Assembly: GCF_000504245.1 (NCBI RefSeq)
Contig: NZ_KI632509.1
Location: 3,143,751-3,207,750, forward strand
From: Haloechinothrix halophila YIM 93223
GTDB lineage: Bacteria > Actinomycetota > Actinomycetes > Mycobacteriales > Pseudonocardiaceae
DNA length: 64,000 nt
Direction: 5' to 3'
Shown piece by piece: positions 8,674 to 17,674 of this stretch. Position 1 is the first letter of the stretch. Every line of letters begins with the position of its first letter. The notes under the pieces are model-generated. The model searched no databases. It saw nothing but the letters and a program-made list of their open reading frames with translations, and was not told the origin of the DNA. The position numbers and the translations under genes are program-made.

Positions 8674-9648
8674 TCACAGCGGATGGCCGCGTCCGAGCCG
8701 CCAGTAGCCCATGAACGCCACCGAGCGCCGGTCGACGCCGAGGTCGGTGACCAGGTAGCGGCGCAACGTCTTGATCACCCCGGCCTCACCGGCGAGCCAG
8801 GCGTAGAGCCCGCCACCCGCTGTACCGTCGCCGGGGTCCGGCACCTCCCAGAGCAGGTCGGTGTCAACGTCGATCTCGCGCAGGCACTGCCCTGCCCTGC
8901 GTCGCTCCGCCGCGAGCAGCCGGGCGGCGGTCTCGCGCGCCGCGGGGATCAGCCGGTCGCCGTGCGTCGCCCCGTCACGCGGCAGCCACGTGACGCGCAC
9001 GCCGGACGGATGCTCGATTGGGAGGACGTCGGCGGAGTGCGGCACCTCGAGCAGCGCCTCGCCCGTGGTGTCGGCGGGCAGGCATTCCAGGATGCTCGTC
9101 GCGGCGGGCACCGCGGTTTCGTCCCCGGCGATCAGGATCTCCGCACCAGCGTGCGGGTGGAAGCCGACGCCACCGTGGTCGCCGGGATACCAGGCGTCCG
9201 GACCGACGAACGCCACGACGTCACCAGGCCCTGTCCGCGACGCCCAGCGTGACACCGGCCCGGTGTCACCGTGCAGCACGACATCGACGTCCACCTCGCG
9301 GCGTGCGGGGCGCACCGCGCGCACGGTGTAGGTGCGGACGGGATTGCGCAGCTCGCCGGGCAGTTCCCGCCAGCGCTGGTACCAGTCGGTTCCCCTGCCG
9401 AGGTGATCGAATCCGATACCAGGAAGCGGCAGCACCAGCTTGAACCGTTGATCGAAGCCGTTGTCGGCGAATCGATGCAGGTCGGATCCGGTGACGGTGA
9501 TGCGCAGGAAGCTCGGGCTCAGCCGCTGCGTGCGACGCACCGTGACCTCGAACAGCCGGTACGGCGTGGTCGCGACCACCGCCTCCATCGCCCGCAGCTG
9601 GGGCGACGTCCAGGGCGTCGTGGGCACCCGGTTCGTGGCTAGGTTCAT
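8674..9648 (-). CDS. Siderophore-interacting protein (SIP/ViuB-type flavin ferric reductase)
   Basis: 324-residue FAD-binding siderophore-interacting protein. The N-terminal flavin-binding barrel contains RTYTVRAVRP (the RxYT FAD motif, about residues 103-106). The C-terminal NAD(P)H-type domain contains GDETAVPAA and ends with AFMGYWRLGRGHPL. Such proteins reduce and release Fe3+ from imported siderophores in the cytosol. A candidate iron box lies 27 bp upstream, and it completes the import-reduction chain of the locus. Confidence 0.93.
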   Translation of the reverse strand: MNLATNRVPTTPWTSPQLRAMEAVVATTPYRLFEVTVRRTQRLSPSFLRITVTGSDLHRFADNGFDQRFKLVLPLPGIGFDHLGRGTDWYQRWRELPGELRNPVRTYTVRAVRPARREVDVDVVLHGDTGPVSRWASRTGPGDVVAFVGPDAWYPGDHGGVGFHPHAGAEILIAGDETAVPAATSILECLPADTTGEALLEVPHSADVLPIEHPSGVRVTWLPRDGATHGDRLIPAARETAARLLAAERRRAGQCLREIDVDTDLLWEVPDPGDGTAGGGLYAWLAGEAGVIKTLRRYLVTDLGVDRRSVAFMGYWRLGRGHPL

Positions 9649-9674
9649 CCGACCCTCCTCAGCACATCCTATCG

Positions 9675-9693
9675 GAAGGTTAGGCTAGCCTCA
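9675..9693. promoter_or_regulatory. IdeR/DtxR-type iron box upstream of the siderophore-interacting protein
   Basis: GAAGGTTAGGCTAGCCTCA matches 15 of 19 positions of the IdeR consensus, including the core AGGTTAGGCTA. It lies 27 bp upstream of the leftward SIP start codon. Confidence 0.75.
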
Positions 9694-9737
9694 CCTTAAA
9701 CCGTGCGCCGGGCGGACGTGGGATGCGTCACGGCACG

Positions 9738-11291
9738 TCACGCCGAGTCGCCCGGACGCCAGCCCGGGCTGAGCAGGTCCGCCGCCGCCTCGGCGGTCGC
9801 CCGTGCCGCACCGAAGGCCAGCACGTGGTGCGGGCCCAGGACGTCGGCGGGCGAGCCGACGTCGTGCTCGACGACGATCAGATCCGGCCGCGCCAGCCGT
9901 GCCTGCTCGACCACGCCACCCTGCCACGGATGCCGGTGGATCCCGCGCACGCTGATCACCACCCGTCGTCCGGGGTGGGCCGCCAGCACCTCGGCGACCG
10001 GCGGACCGTCCGCGTTGAGCCGGGCGATCGTGGTGCCGGGCAGCCGCGCAGCCAACGGCGTGCCGATTCCCCACGGAACCTCGCCCGCCGCGATCGACGG
10101 CGGGTCGTGCAGCTCAAGCACTAGTGGCGGTTCGGCCAGCCGGACGTCGCCGGCGGCCCGCACGGCCCTGCGGGTCGCCCGCGCCGTCGCCGCCACACCG
10201 GGACCAATGCCATCACCGGCACCGGTGCCTGCCAGAAGCCCGCTCGCGCCACCGGAGCCGTCCCCGCTCACTCCCGGGAACTGCCCGCGCGACCACGCCC
10301 GCAGCGCCCGCACCCGTCCGGCCGCCTCCGCCAGCCGCGCCTCGGATAGCCGTCCTGACCGCACCGCGTCGACCAGCGCGTCCGCCATGGCCGCCACCAG
10401 CTCCGGCCCGGTGGAGTCCCCGCCGACGCAGAGCGCGTCCACCCCGGACCGCACCGCGAGCACCGCCGCCTCGGCGTGGCCCACGGTGCCGCTGATCGCG
10501 CGCATGTCCAGGCCGTCGGTCATCACGACACCGTCGAACCCGAGCGTGTCCCGCAGCAGCCCGGTGACGATCGGTGCCGAGAGCGTGCCCATCTCGCCGG
10601 CGTCCAGCGCGGGCACCCGGACGTGCGCGGTCATGACCACCTTGGTGTCGGCCTTGATCGCCGCACGGAACGGCGGCAGCTCGGTGCGCCGGATGACGTC
10701 GATCGGCTCATCGAGCACCGGCACCGTGAGATGGCTGTCCTCGCTGGTTCCGCCGTGGCCAGGGAAGTGCTTGGCGGTCGCGGCCACGCCGTGCCGCTGC
10801 TGCCCGGTCACGAACGCCGCGACGTGCCGCGCGACCAGGTCGGGGTCCGCCCCGAACGACCGTGCCCCGATGACGGGGTTCTCCGCGTTGGTGTCGACGT
10901 CGGCGACCGGCGCGAAGTTCAGGTCGATCCCGCAGCGGCGGAGCCGTCCGCCCAGCTCGGCGGCCACCTCCTCGGTGAGTGCGTGGTCGTCCAGCGCGCC
11001 GAGCGCGGCGTTGCCAGGCAGGGCCGAGCCGACAGCTGCGTCCAGCCGAGTGACGTCGCCGCCCTCCTCATCGATGGCGACCAGCAGCCCGGCAGCCCGC
11101 AACGGCGACGTCAGCGCGGCCACGCCGTCGTCGCCGAGGTCAGGATCGATGTTGCGGCCGTAGAGCACCACGCCGCCGAGTCCGTCGGCGGCCAGCCGTC
11201 CGACCCACGACGGCGGCTCGGCGGTCCCGACGAAGCCGGGAAACAACGTGGTCAGCGCGAGGGAACGCAGGTCATGGGAGGACACACTCAT
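9738..11291 (-). CDS. nagZ: Glycoside hydrolase family 3 beta-N-acetylhexosaminidase (NagZ/DasD type)
   Basis: 517-residue GH3 enzyme without a signal peptide, so cytoplasmic. The NagZ-type His-Asp dyad motif KHFPGHGGTSEDSH is at residues 174-187 and the nucleophile region MTDGLDM holds Asp258. ATG at 11291 lies 2 bp after the stop of the upstream permease, so translation is probably coupled. As the last gene of the sugar importer operon it should split imported chitobiose or short chitooligosaccharides into GlcNAc. A role in muropeptide recycling is possible for the family, but the operon favours chitin catabolism. Confidence 0.92.
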   Translation of the reverse strand: MSVSSHDLRSLALTTLFPGFVGTAEPPSWVGRLAADGLGGVVLYGRNIDPDLGDDGVAALTSPLRAAGLLVAIDEEGGDVTRLDAAVGSALPGNAALGALDDHALTEEVAAELGGRLRRCGIDLNFAPVADVDTNAENPVIGARSFGADPDLVARHVAAFVTGQQRHGVAATAKHFPGHGGTSEDSHLTVPVLDEPIDVIRRTELPPFRAAIKADTKVVMTAHVRVPALDAGEMGTLSAPIVTGLLRDTLGFDGVVMTDGLDMRAISGTVGHAEAAVLAVRSGVDALCVGGDSTGPELVAAMADALVDAVRSGRLSEARLAEAAGRVRALRAWSRGQFPGVSGDGSGGASGLLAGTGAGDGIGPGVAATARATRRAVRAAGDVRLAEPPLVLELHDPPSIAAGEVPWGIGTPLAARLPGTTIARLNADGPPVAEVLAAHPGRRVVISVRGIHRHPWQGGVVEQARLARPDLIVVEHDVGSPADVLGPHHVLAFGAARATAEAAADLLSPGWRPGDSA

Positions 11292-11293
11292 GG

Positions 11294-12133
11294 TCAGCCT
11301 TTCACCGCGCCGGTCACCAGCCCGCTGGCCATCCGGCGTTGCACGAAGAGAAAGAAGATCAACACCGGCACGGCGATCAGCACCGAACCGGCCATGATGC
11401 CCGCCCAGTCGTCGGCCCGGTTCGCCTCGGTGAACGTGCGCAGCCACAGCGGCAGCGTGCGATTCTCCGGCCGGGACATGACGACGAGAGCAAGGGCGAA
11501 CTCGTTCCACGCCTGCACGAACCCGAACACGCCGCTGGCGGCGAGGCCAGGCGCGAGCAGCGGCAGCGTGACGCGGAAGAACGCCTGAACACGGCCGCAG
11601 CCGTCGACGAGCGCGGCTTCCTCCAGCTCGAACGGCACACCCGCGATGAACCCGCGCAGCATCCAGATCGTGAACGGCACGACGGTGGCGATGTAGAGCA
11701 GCGACAACCCGACGACGCTGTTCAGCAGTTGCCAGCCTTCGAGCATCTTGTACTGCGAGATGAACAGCCCCTCGACCGGGATCATCTGCACCACGAGCAC
11801 CGTGATGATGAAGCTTTTGCGCCCCCGGAAATGAAACCGCGACACCGCGAGCGCGGCGAAGAACGCGAACAGCAGCGCCACGCCGATCGTGATCGCGGTG
11901 ACCATCGCGGACACTCGCAGCGCCGCGAAGAACCCGCTGTCGAACGCTCTGCCGTACGCGGCGAAACCGCCGTCCTTCGGCCAGAACGTCGGCTCGGCGC
12001 TGCGGATCTGGTTATACGGCAGCAGTGAGCTGTTGATCATCCAGTACACCGGGAACGCCCAGAGCAGCGCCAGCACCACGGCGAGCACGCTGTAGCTCCT
12101 GCGGCGCGCCGCCGATGTCACAAGCCCCGTCAT
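11294..12133 (-). CDS. ABC sugar transporter permease, MalG type
   Basis: 279-residue inner-membrane permease with six predicted helices. The EAA loop reads EEAALVDGCGRVQAFF followed by RVTLPLLAPGL and contacts the ATPase. It pairs with the MalF-type permease, whose gene overlaps it by 4 bp (12130-12133). No ATPase gene is present here. Actinobacterial sugar importers of this class commonly share one unlinked MsiK-type ATPase, and that is inferred here. Confidence 0.9.
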   Translation of the reverse strand: MTGLVTSAARRRSYSVLAVVLALLWAFPVYWMINSSLLPYNQIRSAEPTFWPKDGGFAAYGRAFDSGFFAALRVSAMVTAITIGVALLFAFFAALAVSRFHFRGRKSFIITVLVVQMIPVEGLFISQYKMLEGWQLLNSVVGLSLLYIATVVPFTIWMLRGFIAGVPFELEEAALVDGCGRVQAFFRVTLPLLAPGLAASGVFGFVQAWNEFALALVVMSRPENRTLPLWLRTFTEANRADDWAGIMAGSVLIAVPVLIFFLFVQRRMASGLVTGAVKG

Positions 12134-13068
12134 AACCCCTCCTCACGGGCGAGCAGCCGCACATACGCCAGGCTCAGCAGAACGGTGACCAGCAGGATGA
12201 AGATCGACGCGGCGCTGGCCATGCCGAACTCGCCCTGACCGATGCCGAGCCGATAGATGTAGGTGCCGATCAGGTTGGTGTCACGGGTGATGCCGCCCGC
12301 GTCCTGCAACACGAAAATCTGGGTGAACACCTTGAGGTCCCAGATGATCTGCAACAGCCCGACGATCAGCAGCACCGGCTTGATCATCGGCACCGTGATC
12401 AGCCAGAACCGCCGCCGGGGGCTCGCCCCGTCGATCGCGCCCGCCTCGTGCAGCTCGCCGGGCACCTGGGTGAGTCCGGCGTAGACGCTGAACGCGACGA
12501 ACGGCACGCTCATCCATGTCACCACGATGGCGGCGACCACGAAGAACGACAGCGGCTCGATCAGCCAGGAGTGCCCGGCGAACTGCTCGAGCCCCAGCCG
12601 CACCAGCAGCCAGTTGATCACGCCGTACTGCGAGTCGAACAACCACTGCCACACGGTCAGCGACGCCAGGTGCGGCATCGCCCACGCCAGCAGCAACGCC
12701 ACCTGCAGCGGCAGCCGCGCCGCCCGCGAGATGTGCGTCATCAGCACCGCGAGCGCCGTGCCAACCACCATGGTCAACCCGGCGACGGCCAGGCAGAACG
12801 CCACTGACCGGCCGATGACCTGCCACAGGTAGCCGTCGCTGGCCAGCTGCTGGTAGTTGTCAAGGCCGACCCACTCCGGTGGCTGGCCGAACTGCTGCGC
12901 CAGCCCGAACTCCTGAACCGACAGCACGACCTGTCTGGCAAGCGGATAGCCCATCGCCGCGAGCAGCACAAGCACGGCGGGAACCAGCAGGACGTAGGGG
13001 AAAGCGGTGGGGCGCCGCGTCGCCCGCGCCGGTGACGCGGCGCCCCGCTTCGCTCGGCGAAGCAGCAC
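12130..13068 (-). CDS. ABC sugar transporter permease, MalF type
   Basis: 312-residue permease with six helices and an EAA loop (LHEAGAIDGASPRRRFW followed by ITVPMIKP). It follows the binding-protein gene at once (1 bp) and overlaps the next permease by 4 bp, a tightly coupled operon. The N-terminal stretch of about 20 residues is basic and cytoplasmic. With the chitinase and hexosaminidase nearby, the likely substrate is N,N'-diacetylchitobiose or chitooligosaccharides (inference from context). Confidence 0.9.
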   Translation of the reverse strand: MLLRRAKRGAASPARATRRPTAFPYVLLVPAVLVLLAAMGYPLARQVVLSVQEFGLAQQFGQPPEWVGLDNYQQLASDGYLWQVIGRSVAFCLAVAGLTMVVGTALAVLMTHISRAARLPLQVALLLAWAMPHLASLTVWQWLFDSQYGVINWLLVRLGLEQFAGHSWLIEPLSFFVVAAIVVTWMSVPFVAFSVYAGLTQVPGELHEAGAIDGASPRRRFWLITVPMIKPVLLIVGLLQIIWDLKVFTQIFVLQDAGGITRDTNLIGTYIYRLGIGQGEFGMASAASIFILLVTVLLSLAYVRLLAREEGL

Positions 13069-13069
13069 G

Positions 13070-14344
13070 TCAGCTACCCGACAGCAACCGGGTGATGGTC
13101 TCGTCGGCCTCGGCGGCGAGCTTCTCGACGTCTCGCCCGTGTGCGATGCCGACGAACAGGTCCTCGAGGACCCGTGACCCTTCGACCTTCGCCCAGCCCG
13201 CCGCGGCGGGGGTCAACTTGGCGTTGGTCACCGCGGCCCTGGTCGCCTCCGCGTACTCGTCGTCGCCAAGGTGCTTCGCCAGCGACACCTTCGCCGGGGT
13301 CAGGCCGTTCTCGGCGTACTGCCGCTGGAACTCGTCGCTGAGCATCAGCTCGACGAGGCTCCGTGCCAGTTCCTGGTTGGGCGACTGCGCCGACACCGCG
13401 ATGTTCGAACCGCCGAGCAGCACCGGGGCCGGTTCGCCGTCCGAGCCGGGCAGCGCGAACACGCCGACCTGCTTCGCCAGCTTCGGGCAGCCGACCTCCT
13501 TATCGGCCAGGCTGCCCATCACCCAACCCGGCCGCAGCATCATCCCGATCTGACCGGCGCAGAACGGTACCTCGGGCTCGGCCTCGTTGCCGTCCTTCGG
13601 CGCGCCGGACGCGTCCTGGAACAGTGTCCGCACCCGTTCGAGGCCGTCCAGTGACTCCGGTGTGGACAGTGCGCCGGTCCATTCGCCGTTCTCCTCGACG
13701 GCGAGCTCGCCGCCCGCGTCCCACACGAACGCCACCCCGTCGCGCCAGTCCTGACCGGGCAGCCAGAACCCGGAGAACCCCTTGACGTCGGCGTTGTCCT
13801 CGGCGAGCGTGACCGCCGCGTCGACGAACTCGGTCATCGTCTCCGGGACCTCGAGGCCGGACTCCGCGAACAAGTCCTTGCGGTAGAAGACGTAGGCCGA
13901 ACCGGCGTAGAGCGGCACCGCGTAGGTCTTGCCGTCGGCGCTGCCCGCCTCGACGAAGCCGGACAGCAGGTCGTCACCACCGAGCTCGGGCAGCATGCCG
14001 GTGATATCGCTGAACGCCCCAGCCGTGCTGAACGTCGCGGCCTGGGTGTTGCCGACCTCGACGACGTCCGGGGTCTCGCTTTCACTTGACAGCGACGTCG
14101 TCAGCCGGTCGACCAGGCCCTCCCACTGCTGCTCCTCGATGGTCAGCGTGGCGCCGGGGTTCTGCTCCTCGAAGTTGTCGACCAGCCAGTCGCGCATCGG
14201 CTGCGGCGTGTCTGGACCGTTGAGCCACAACCGGATCTCGGCCTGCTCGGCCGGTTCGTCCGCGGCTGGCTCGGTGTTGCCGCCGCACGCGGTGGCGGCG
14301 AGAGCGATGGCGGCGAGGCCGCCGAAAAGACGTGCTCGTTTCAC
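13070..14344 (-). CDS. Extracellular sugar-binding lipoprotein of the chitooligosaccharide importer
   Basis: 424-residue family 1 solute-binding protein. It has a signal peptide with lipobox ATAC (about residue 20) and an acidic tether, then the binding fold starting EIRLWLNGPDTPQPMRDW. It is the first gene of the binding protein-MalF-MalG-GH3 operon. The ROK repressor is divergent, 233 bp away, and the secreted chitinase follows that repressor, so it probably binds chitobiose-type ligands in the manner of DasA or NgcE. Which of those two families it belongs to was not resolved. Confidence 0.9.
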   Translation of the reverse strand: MKRARLFGGLAAIALAATACGGNTEPAADEPAEQAEIRLWLNGPDTPQPMRDWLVDNFEEQNPGATLTIEEQQWEGLVDRLTTSLSSESETPDVVEVGNTQAATFSTAGAFSDITGMLPELGGDDLLSGFVEAGSADGKTYAVPLYAGSAYVFYRKDLFAESGLEVPETMTEFVDAAVTLAEDNADVKGFSGFWLPGQDWRDGVAFVWDAGGELAVEENGEWTGALSTPESLDGLERVRTLFQDASGAPKDGNEAEPEVPFCAGQIGMMLRPGWVMGSLADKEVGCPKLAKQVGVFALPGSDGEPAPVLLGGSNIAVSAQSPNQELARSLVELMLSDEFQRQYAENGLTPAKVSLAKHLGDDEYAEATRAAVTNAKLTPAAAGWAKVEGSRVLEDLFVGIAHGRDVEKLAAEADETITRLLSGS

Positions 14345-14525
14345 GGGATGTCCTCCGTGGGGTCAGGTTAGGAGCGCGCGGCGGTACGCGGCGCGGGGTG
14401 TTCGGGGCTGTCTCGGTCGTGACATGGCACCACGGCCAGCCACGACCGAGACATCACTCGCAACCACCTGCCCGCCGGTGTCTGCGCGTTGTGCTGGGCC
14501 GTCGTCGACCCTCTGGTAAACTAAC

Positions 14526-14538
14526 AGGAAACTTTCCT
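14526..14538. promoter_or_regulatory. Candidate ROK-repressor operator
   Basis: AGGAAACTTTCCT is an inverted repeat with 6-bp arms around a central C. It lies 39 bp before the ROK regulator start and within the divergent promoter region shared with the importer operon. Arms of this kind are common for ROK/NagC-type repressors. Autoregulation plus control of the importer is inferred. Confidence 0.6.
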
Positions 14539-14577
14539 ATTCGGAAGAGTCGAACAGAATTCGCAAGGAGATCCGCG

Positions 14578-15771
14578 ATGAGCCGACGTCCGGGCACGCC
14601 CCAGCTGCTGCGGGAACTCAACGACCGCGCGGCGCTGGAACTGCTGCTCGACGCCGGTCCGCTCACCCGAGCCCAGATCGGTGAGCGGACCGGACTGTCC
14701 AAGGTCACCGCGTCGCAGCTGCTGTCCCGGCTGCAGGAACGTGGGCTGATCGGACTGGTGGGAGAGCAGGCAGGCGGCAGAGGTCCGAACGCCGCGCTCT
14801 ACGGGGTCATCCCCGGCAGCGCGTACGTCGCGGGGCTCGACGTCGGCCCGAACTCGGTGACCGTCGGCATCACCGACATCACCGGCACGCACGCCACCGA
14901 GGTCACCGTCGACCCGAACGGCCAGGCCGAGCCGGTGCGCGTCGTCCACGACGCCATCGCCAGGGCCTGCGCCTCAGCGGGGGTGGCCGAGGCGCAGCTC
15001 AGCGCGGTGGTGATCGGCACGCCCGGTGTGCTCGACCCCCGCACCGGGGACATGCGGTTCGCCTTCGACCTGCCGCACTGGCACGAGGGAGTGCTGGACG
15101 CCCTGCGCTCCGACCTGCGCCGTCCCGTGCTGATCGAGAACGACGTCAACCTCGTGGCGATCGCCGAACGGGAGTATGGGGCGGCGACGGACGCGGAGGA
15201 CTTCTGTCTCATCTGGATCGACCGTGGCGTCGGTATGGCGATCATGCTGGGCAGGCAGCTGTATCGGGGCCGGTCCGGTGGCGCTGGCGAGATCGGCTAC
15301 CTGCCGGTGCCTGGGGTGCCGCTGCCCGACTCGGTGCGCGAGTCGCAGTCGTGGGGCAAGCCCGCGCTGGCGGGTGGCTTCGGCTCGCTGATCGGCGCGG
15401 ACGCCGTCGTCGACCTCGCCCGCTCCCACGGGCTCACCGCGCCGACCGCCGTCGACTGCGTCACCGCCGCGGTGGCCGATGCGGACGGCGGCGGCGCGTT
15501 CCTCGACGAGCTGGCCACCCGGATCTCGCTCGGCGTGGCGGCCGTCGGCATCGTGCTCGACCCCGAACTACTCGTCATCGCGGGCGATCTGGGCCGCGCG
15601 GGCGGCTCGCACCTCACGACCAGGGTCAACGGGGCGGTCGGGCGGATCTGCCCCGTCACGCCCCACATCGCGGTGACCGAAGTGGCGGGAAACCCGGTAC
15701 TGCGCGGCGCGTTGTACGCCGCGCTGGAACGGGCACGCGAGGAACTTCTGGCGTCGACCGCGGCGACGTGA
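14578..15771 (+). CDS. ROK-family transcriptional regulator of the chitin/GlcNAc locus
   Basis: 397-residue ROK repressor. An N-terminal winged helix (about residues 15-75, LTRAQIGERTGLSKVTASQLL) is followed by a sugar-kinase-like ligand domain with GLDVGPNSVTVGITD and GAGEIGYL. ATG at 14578 follows AAGGAG. The Cys-rich zinc motif that normally follows GAGEIGH in ROK proteins is missing: the segment reads LPVPGVPLPDSVRES with no cysteines and Tyr replaces the usual His. The gene lies between the divergent importer operon and the chitinase, so it likely senses GlcNAc, chitobiose or a phosphorylated derivative. Confidence 0.9.
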   Translation: MSRRPGTPQLLRELNDRAALELLLDAGPLTRAQIGERTGLSKVTASQLLSRLQERGLIGLVGEQAGGRGPNAALYGVIPGSAYVAGLDVGPNSVTVGITDITGTHATEVTVDPNGQAEPVRVVHDAIARACASAGVAEAQLSAVVIGTPGVLDPRTGDMRFAFDLPHWHEGVLDALRSDLRRPVLIENDVNLVAIAEREYGAATDAEDFCLIWIDRGVGMAIMLGRQLYRGRSGGAGEIGYLPVPGVPLPDSVRESQSWGKPALAGGFGSLIGADAVVDLARSHGLTAPTAVDCVTAAVADADGGGAFLDELATRISLGVAAVGIVLDPELLVIAGDLGRAGGSHLTTRVNGAVGRICPVTPHIAVTEVAGNPVLRGALYAALERAREELLASTAAT

Positions 15772-15885
15772 CCGCTGCTCCATTCGCAGTCATTCCGTGG
15801 CCGCAGGGTTGACATCCTCGCCGCGATGGCCGCCAATGTGTCGCACACCTGCCCGCCTTCTTGTCTGCCAGAGGCAAGGAGGCAC

Positions 15886-17523
15886 ATGTCCACGATTCGA
15901 TGGCACCTCGTCGCCCTATTCGTCGCGATCGGCACGGTCATCACCGCCCTGGCGGTGGTGCCCGCGAGTGGCGCCACCGGCGTCACCGCGAGCTTCAGCA
16001 TGAGCAGCGACTGGGGCACCGGCTACGAGGGCAAATACACCATCTCCAACGGTAGCTCCAACTCGTTGTCAAGCTGGACGGTCGAGTTCGATCTGCCGGC
16101 AGGGCAGTCGATCAGCTCGCTATGGGACGGCGACCACACCGTCGACGGCCAGCACGTCACGGTGAACAACAAGAGCTGGAACGGCACCGTCGAGGCAGGC
16201 GGACACGTCAGCTTCGGGTTCGTCGTCACCTACAGCGGGGAGTCCACACCGCCAACCGGGTGCCTGGTCAACGGCGAGCCCTGCGACGGCGGTACTCCCC
16301 CACCGACCACGACAACTACTCCGCCTACGACAACGACCACCACGACGACGTCGCCCACGACCACGACGTCCAGCCCTGACCCGACCACGCCCCCGCCGGA
16401 CACCGGTAGCGCCAAGAACCTCGGGTACTTCACCGAGTGGGGTGTCTACGGCCGCGACTATCACGTGAAGGACATCGTCACCAGTGGGTCGGCGGACAAG
16501 CTGACCCACATCAACTACGCGTTCGGCAACGTGCAGAACGGCGAGTGCACCATCGGCGACAGCTATGCCGCCTACGACAAGTTCTACGACGCCGCATCCA
16601 GTGTGGACGGTGAGGCCGACACGTGGGACGCCGGTGCGCTGCGCGGCAACTTCAACCAGCTGCGCAAGCTGAAGGAGATGCATCCAGACCTGAAGATCCT
16701 GTGGTCGTTCGGTGGCTGGACCTGGTCCGGCGGCTTCGGTGAGGCCGCGCGGAACCCGGCCGCGTTCGCCGAGTCGTGCTACCAGCTGGTCGAGGATCCC
16801 CGGTGGGCCGACGTCTTCGACGGCATCGACATCGACTGGGAATACCCGAACGCCTGCGGAAAGAGCTGCGACGACAGCGGGTTCAGCGCGTACAAGGACC
16901 TGATGGGCGCGCTGCGCGACCGGTTCGGATCCGATGAGCTGGTCACCGCCGCGATCACCGCGGACGCCTCGAGCGGCGGCAAGATGGACGCCGCCGACTA
17001 CGCGGGAGCCGCCCAGTACGTCGACTGGTACAACGTGATGACGTACGACTTCTTCGGCGCGTGGGCGTCGCAGGGCCCTACGGCGCCGCACTCGCCGTTG
17101 ACCGCCTACGACGGCATCCCACAGCAGGGCTTCAACACCGATGACGCCATCCAGAAGCTGACCGGTATGGGCATTCCGTCCGAGAAGCTGTTGCTGGGCA
17201 TCGGGTTCTACGGTCGAGGCTGGACCGGCGTGACGCAGTCCGAACCGGGCGGCTCGGCTTCCGGAGCGGCACCGGGAACGTATGAGAAGGGCGTCGAGGA
17301 CTACAAGGTCCTCACGAACCGCTGCCCCGCCACTGGCACCGTCGCGGGCACCGCGTACGCCCACTGCGGAGAGGAATGGTGGAGCTATGACACGCCCAGC
17401 ACCATCGGCGGCAAGATGTCGTACGTCCGCCAGCACGGGCTCGGTGGCGCCTTCTTCTGGGAGCTGTCCGGTGACACGACGGACGGCGAGCTGATCACCG
17501 CCATCGCGGGCGGGCTCGGCTAG
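15886..17523 (+). CDS. Secreted chitinase, CBM2 plus GH18
   Basis: 545-residue exported enzyme. A signal peptide (about residues 1-29) is followed by a family 2 cellulose/chitin-binding module (31-130), a Pro/Thr linker (138-171) and a GH18 catalytic barrel (178-545). The catalytic signature DGIDIDWEY is at 312-320, with Glu319 as acid/base, and the SFGGW strand is at 274-278. ATG at 15886 follows AAGGAGG at short spacing. It breaks insoluble chitin into oligomers that the neighbouring importer can take up. A perfect 50-bp palindrome lies 93 bp after its stop. Confidence 0.95.
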   Translation: MSTIRWHLVALFVAIGTVITALAVVPASGATGVTASFSMSSDWGTGYEGKYTISNGSSNSLSSWTVEFDLPAGQSISSLWDGDHTVDGQHVTVNNKSWNGTVEAGGHVSFGFVVTYSGESTPPTGCLVNGEPCDGGTPPPTTTTTPPTTTTTTTTSPTTTTSSPDPTTPPPDTGSAKNLGYFTEWGVYGRDYHVKDIVTSGSADKLTHINYAFGNVQNGECTIGDSYAAYDKFYDAASSVDGEADTWDAGALRGNFNQLRKLKEMHPDLKILWSFGGWTWSGGFGEAARNPAAFAESCYQLVEDPRWADVFDGIDIDWEYPNACGKSCDDSGFSAYKDLMGALRDRFGSDELVTAAITADASSGGKMDAADYAGAAQYVDWYNVMTYDFFGAWASQGPTAPHSPLTAYDGIPQQGFNTDDAIQKLTGMGIPSEKLLLGIGFYGRGWTGVTQSEPGGSASGAAPGTYEKGVEDYKVLTNRCPATGTVAGTAYAHCGEEWWSYDTPSTIGGKMSYVRQHGLGGAFFWELSGDTTDGELITAIAGGLG

Positions 17524-17616
17524 ACGACCCCACGCGGCCCGTGACGGGCGGACATCCCGCGATGCCCCACGCCCGCGACGGACCGACATCCGGCCGTGTC
17601 CGCCTGCGGCCGGTGC

Positions 17617-17666
17617 GGATCTTGATGCTGTTTGGCGATACGTATCGCCAAACAGCATCAAGATCC
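17617..17666. repeat. Perfect 50-bp palindrome, copy 1 of a dispersed family
   Basis: The two 25-bp halves are exact reverse complements; each half begins GGATCTTGATGCTGTTTGG. It sits between the converging chitinase and AbiEi/DUF559-like genes, 8 bp from the latter's stop codon. In RNA it would fold into a very stable hairpin on either strand, so it may act as a bidirectional terminator. Three related copies occur at 18735, 59457 and 60005. Confidence 0.9.
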
Positions 17667-17674
17667 ACGCGTTG

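Noticed and set aside
14345-14577. DasR-type operator in the importer/ROK promoter region
   Set aside because: No match to the TGGTCTAGACCA form was found; the only clear palindrome is AGGAAACTTTCCT.
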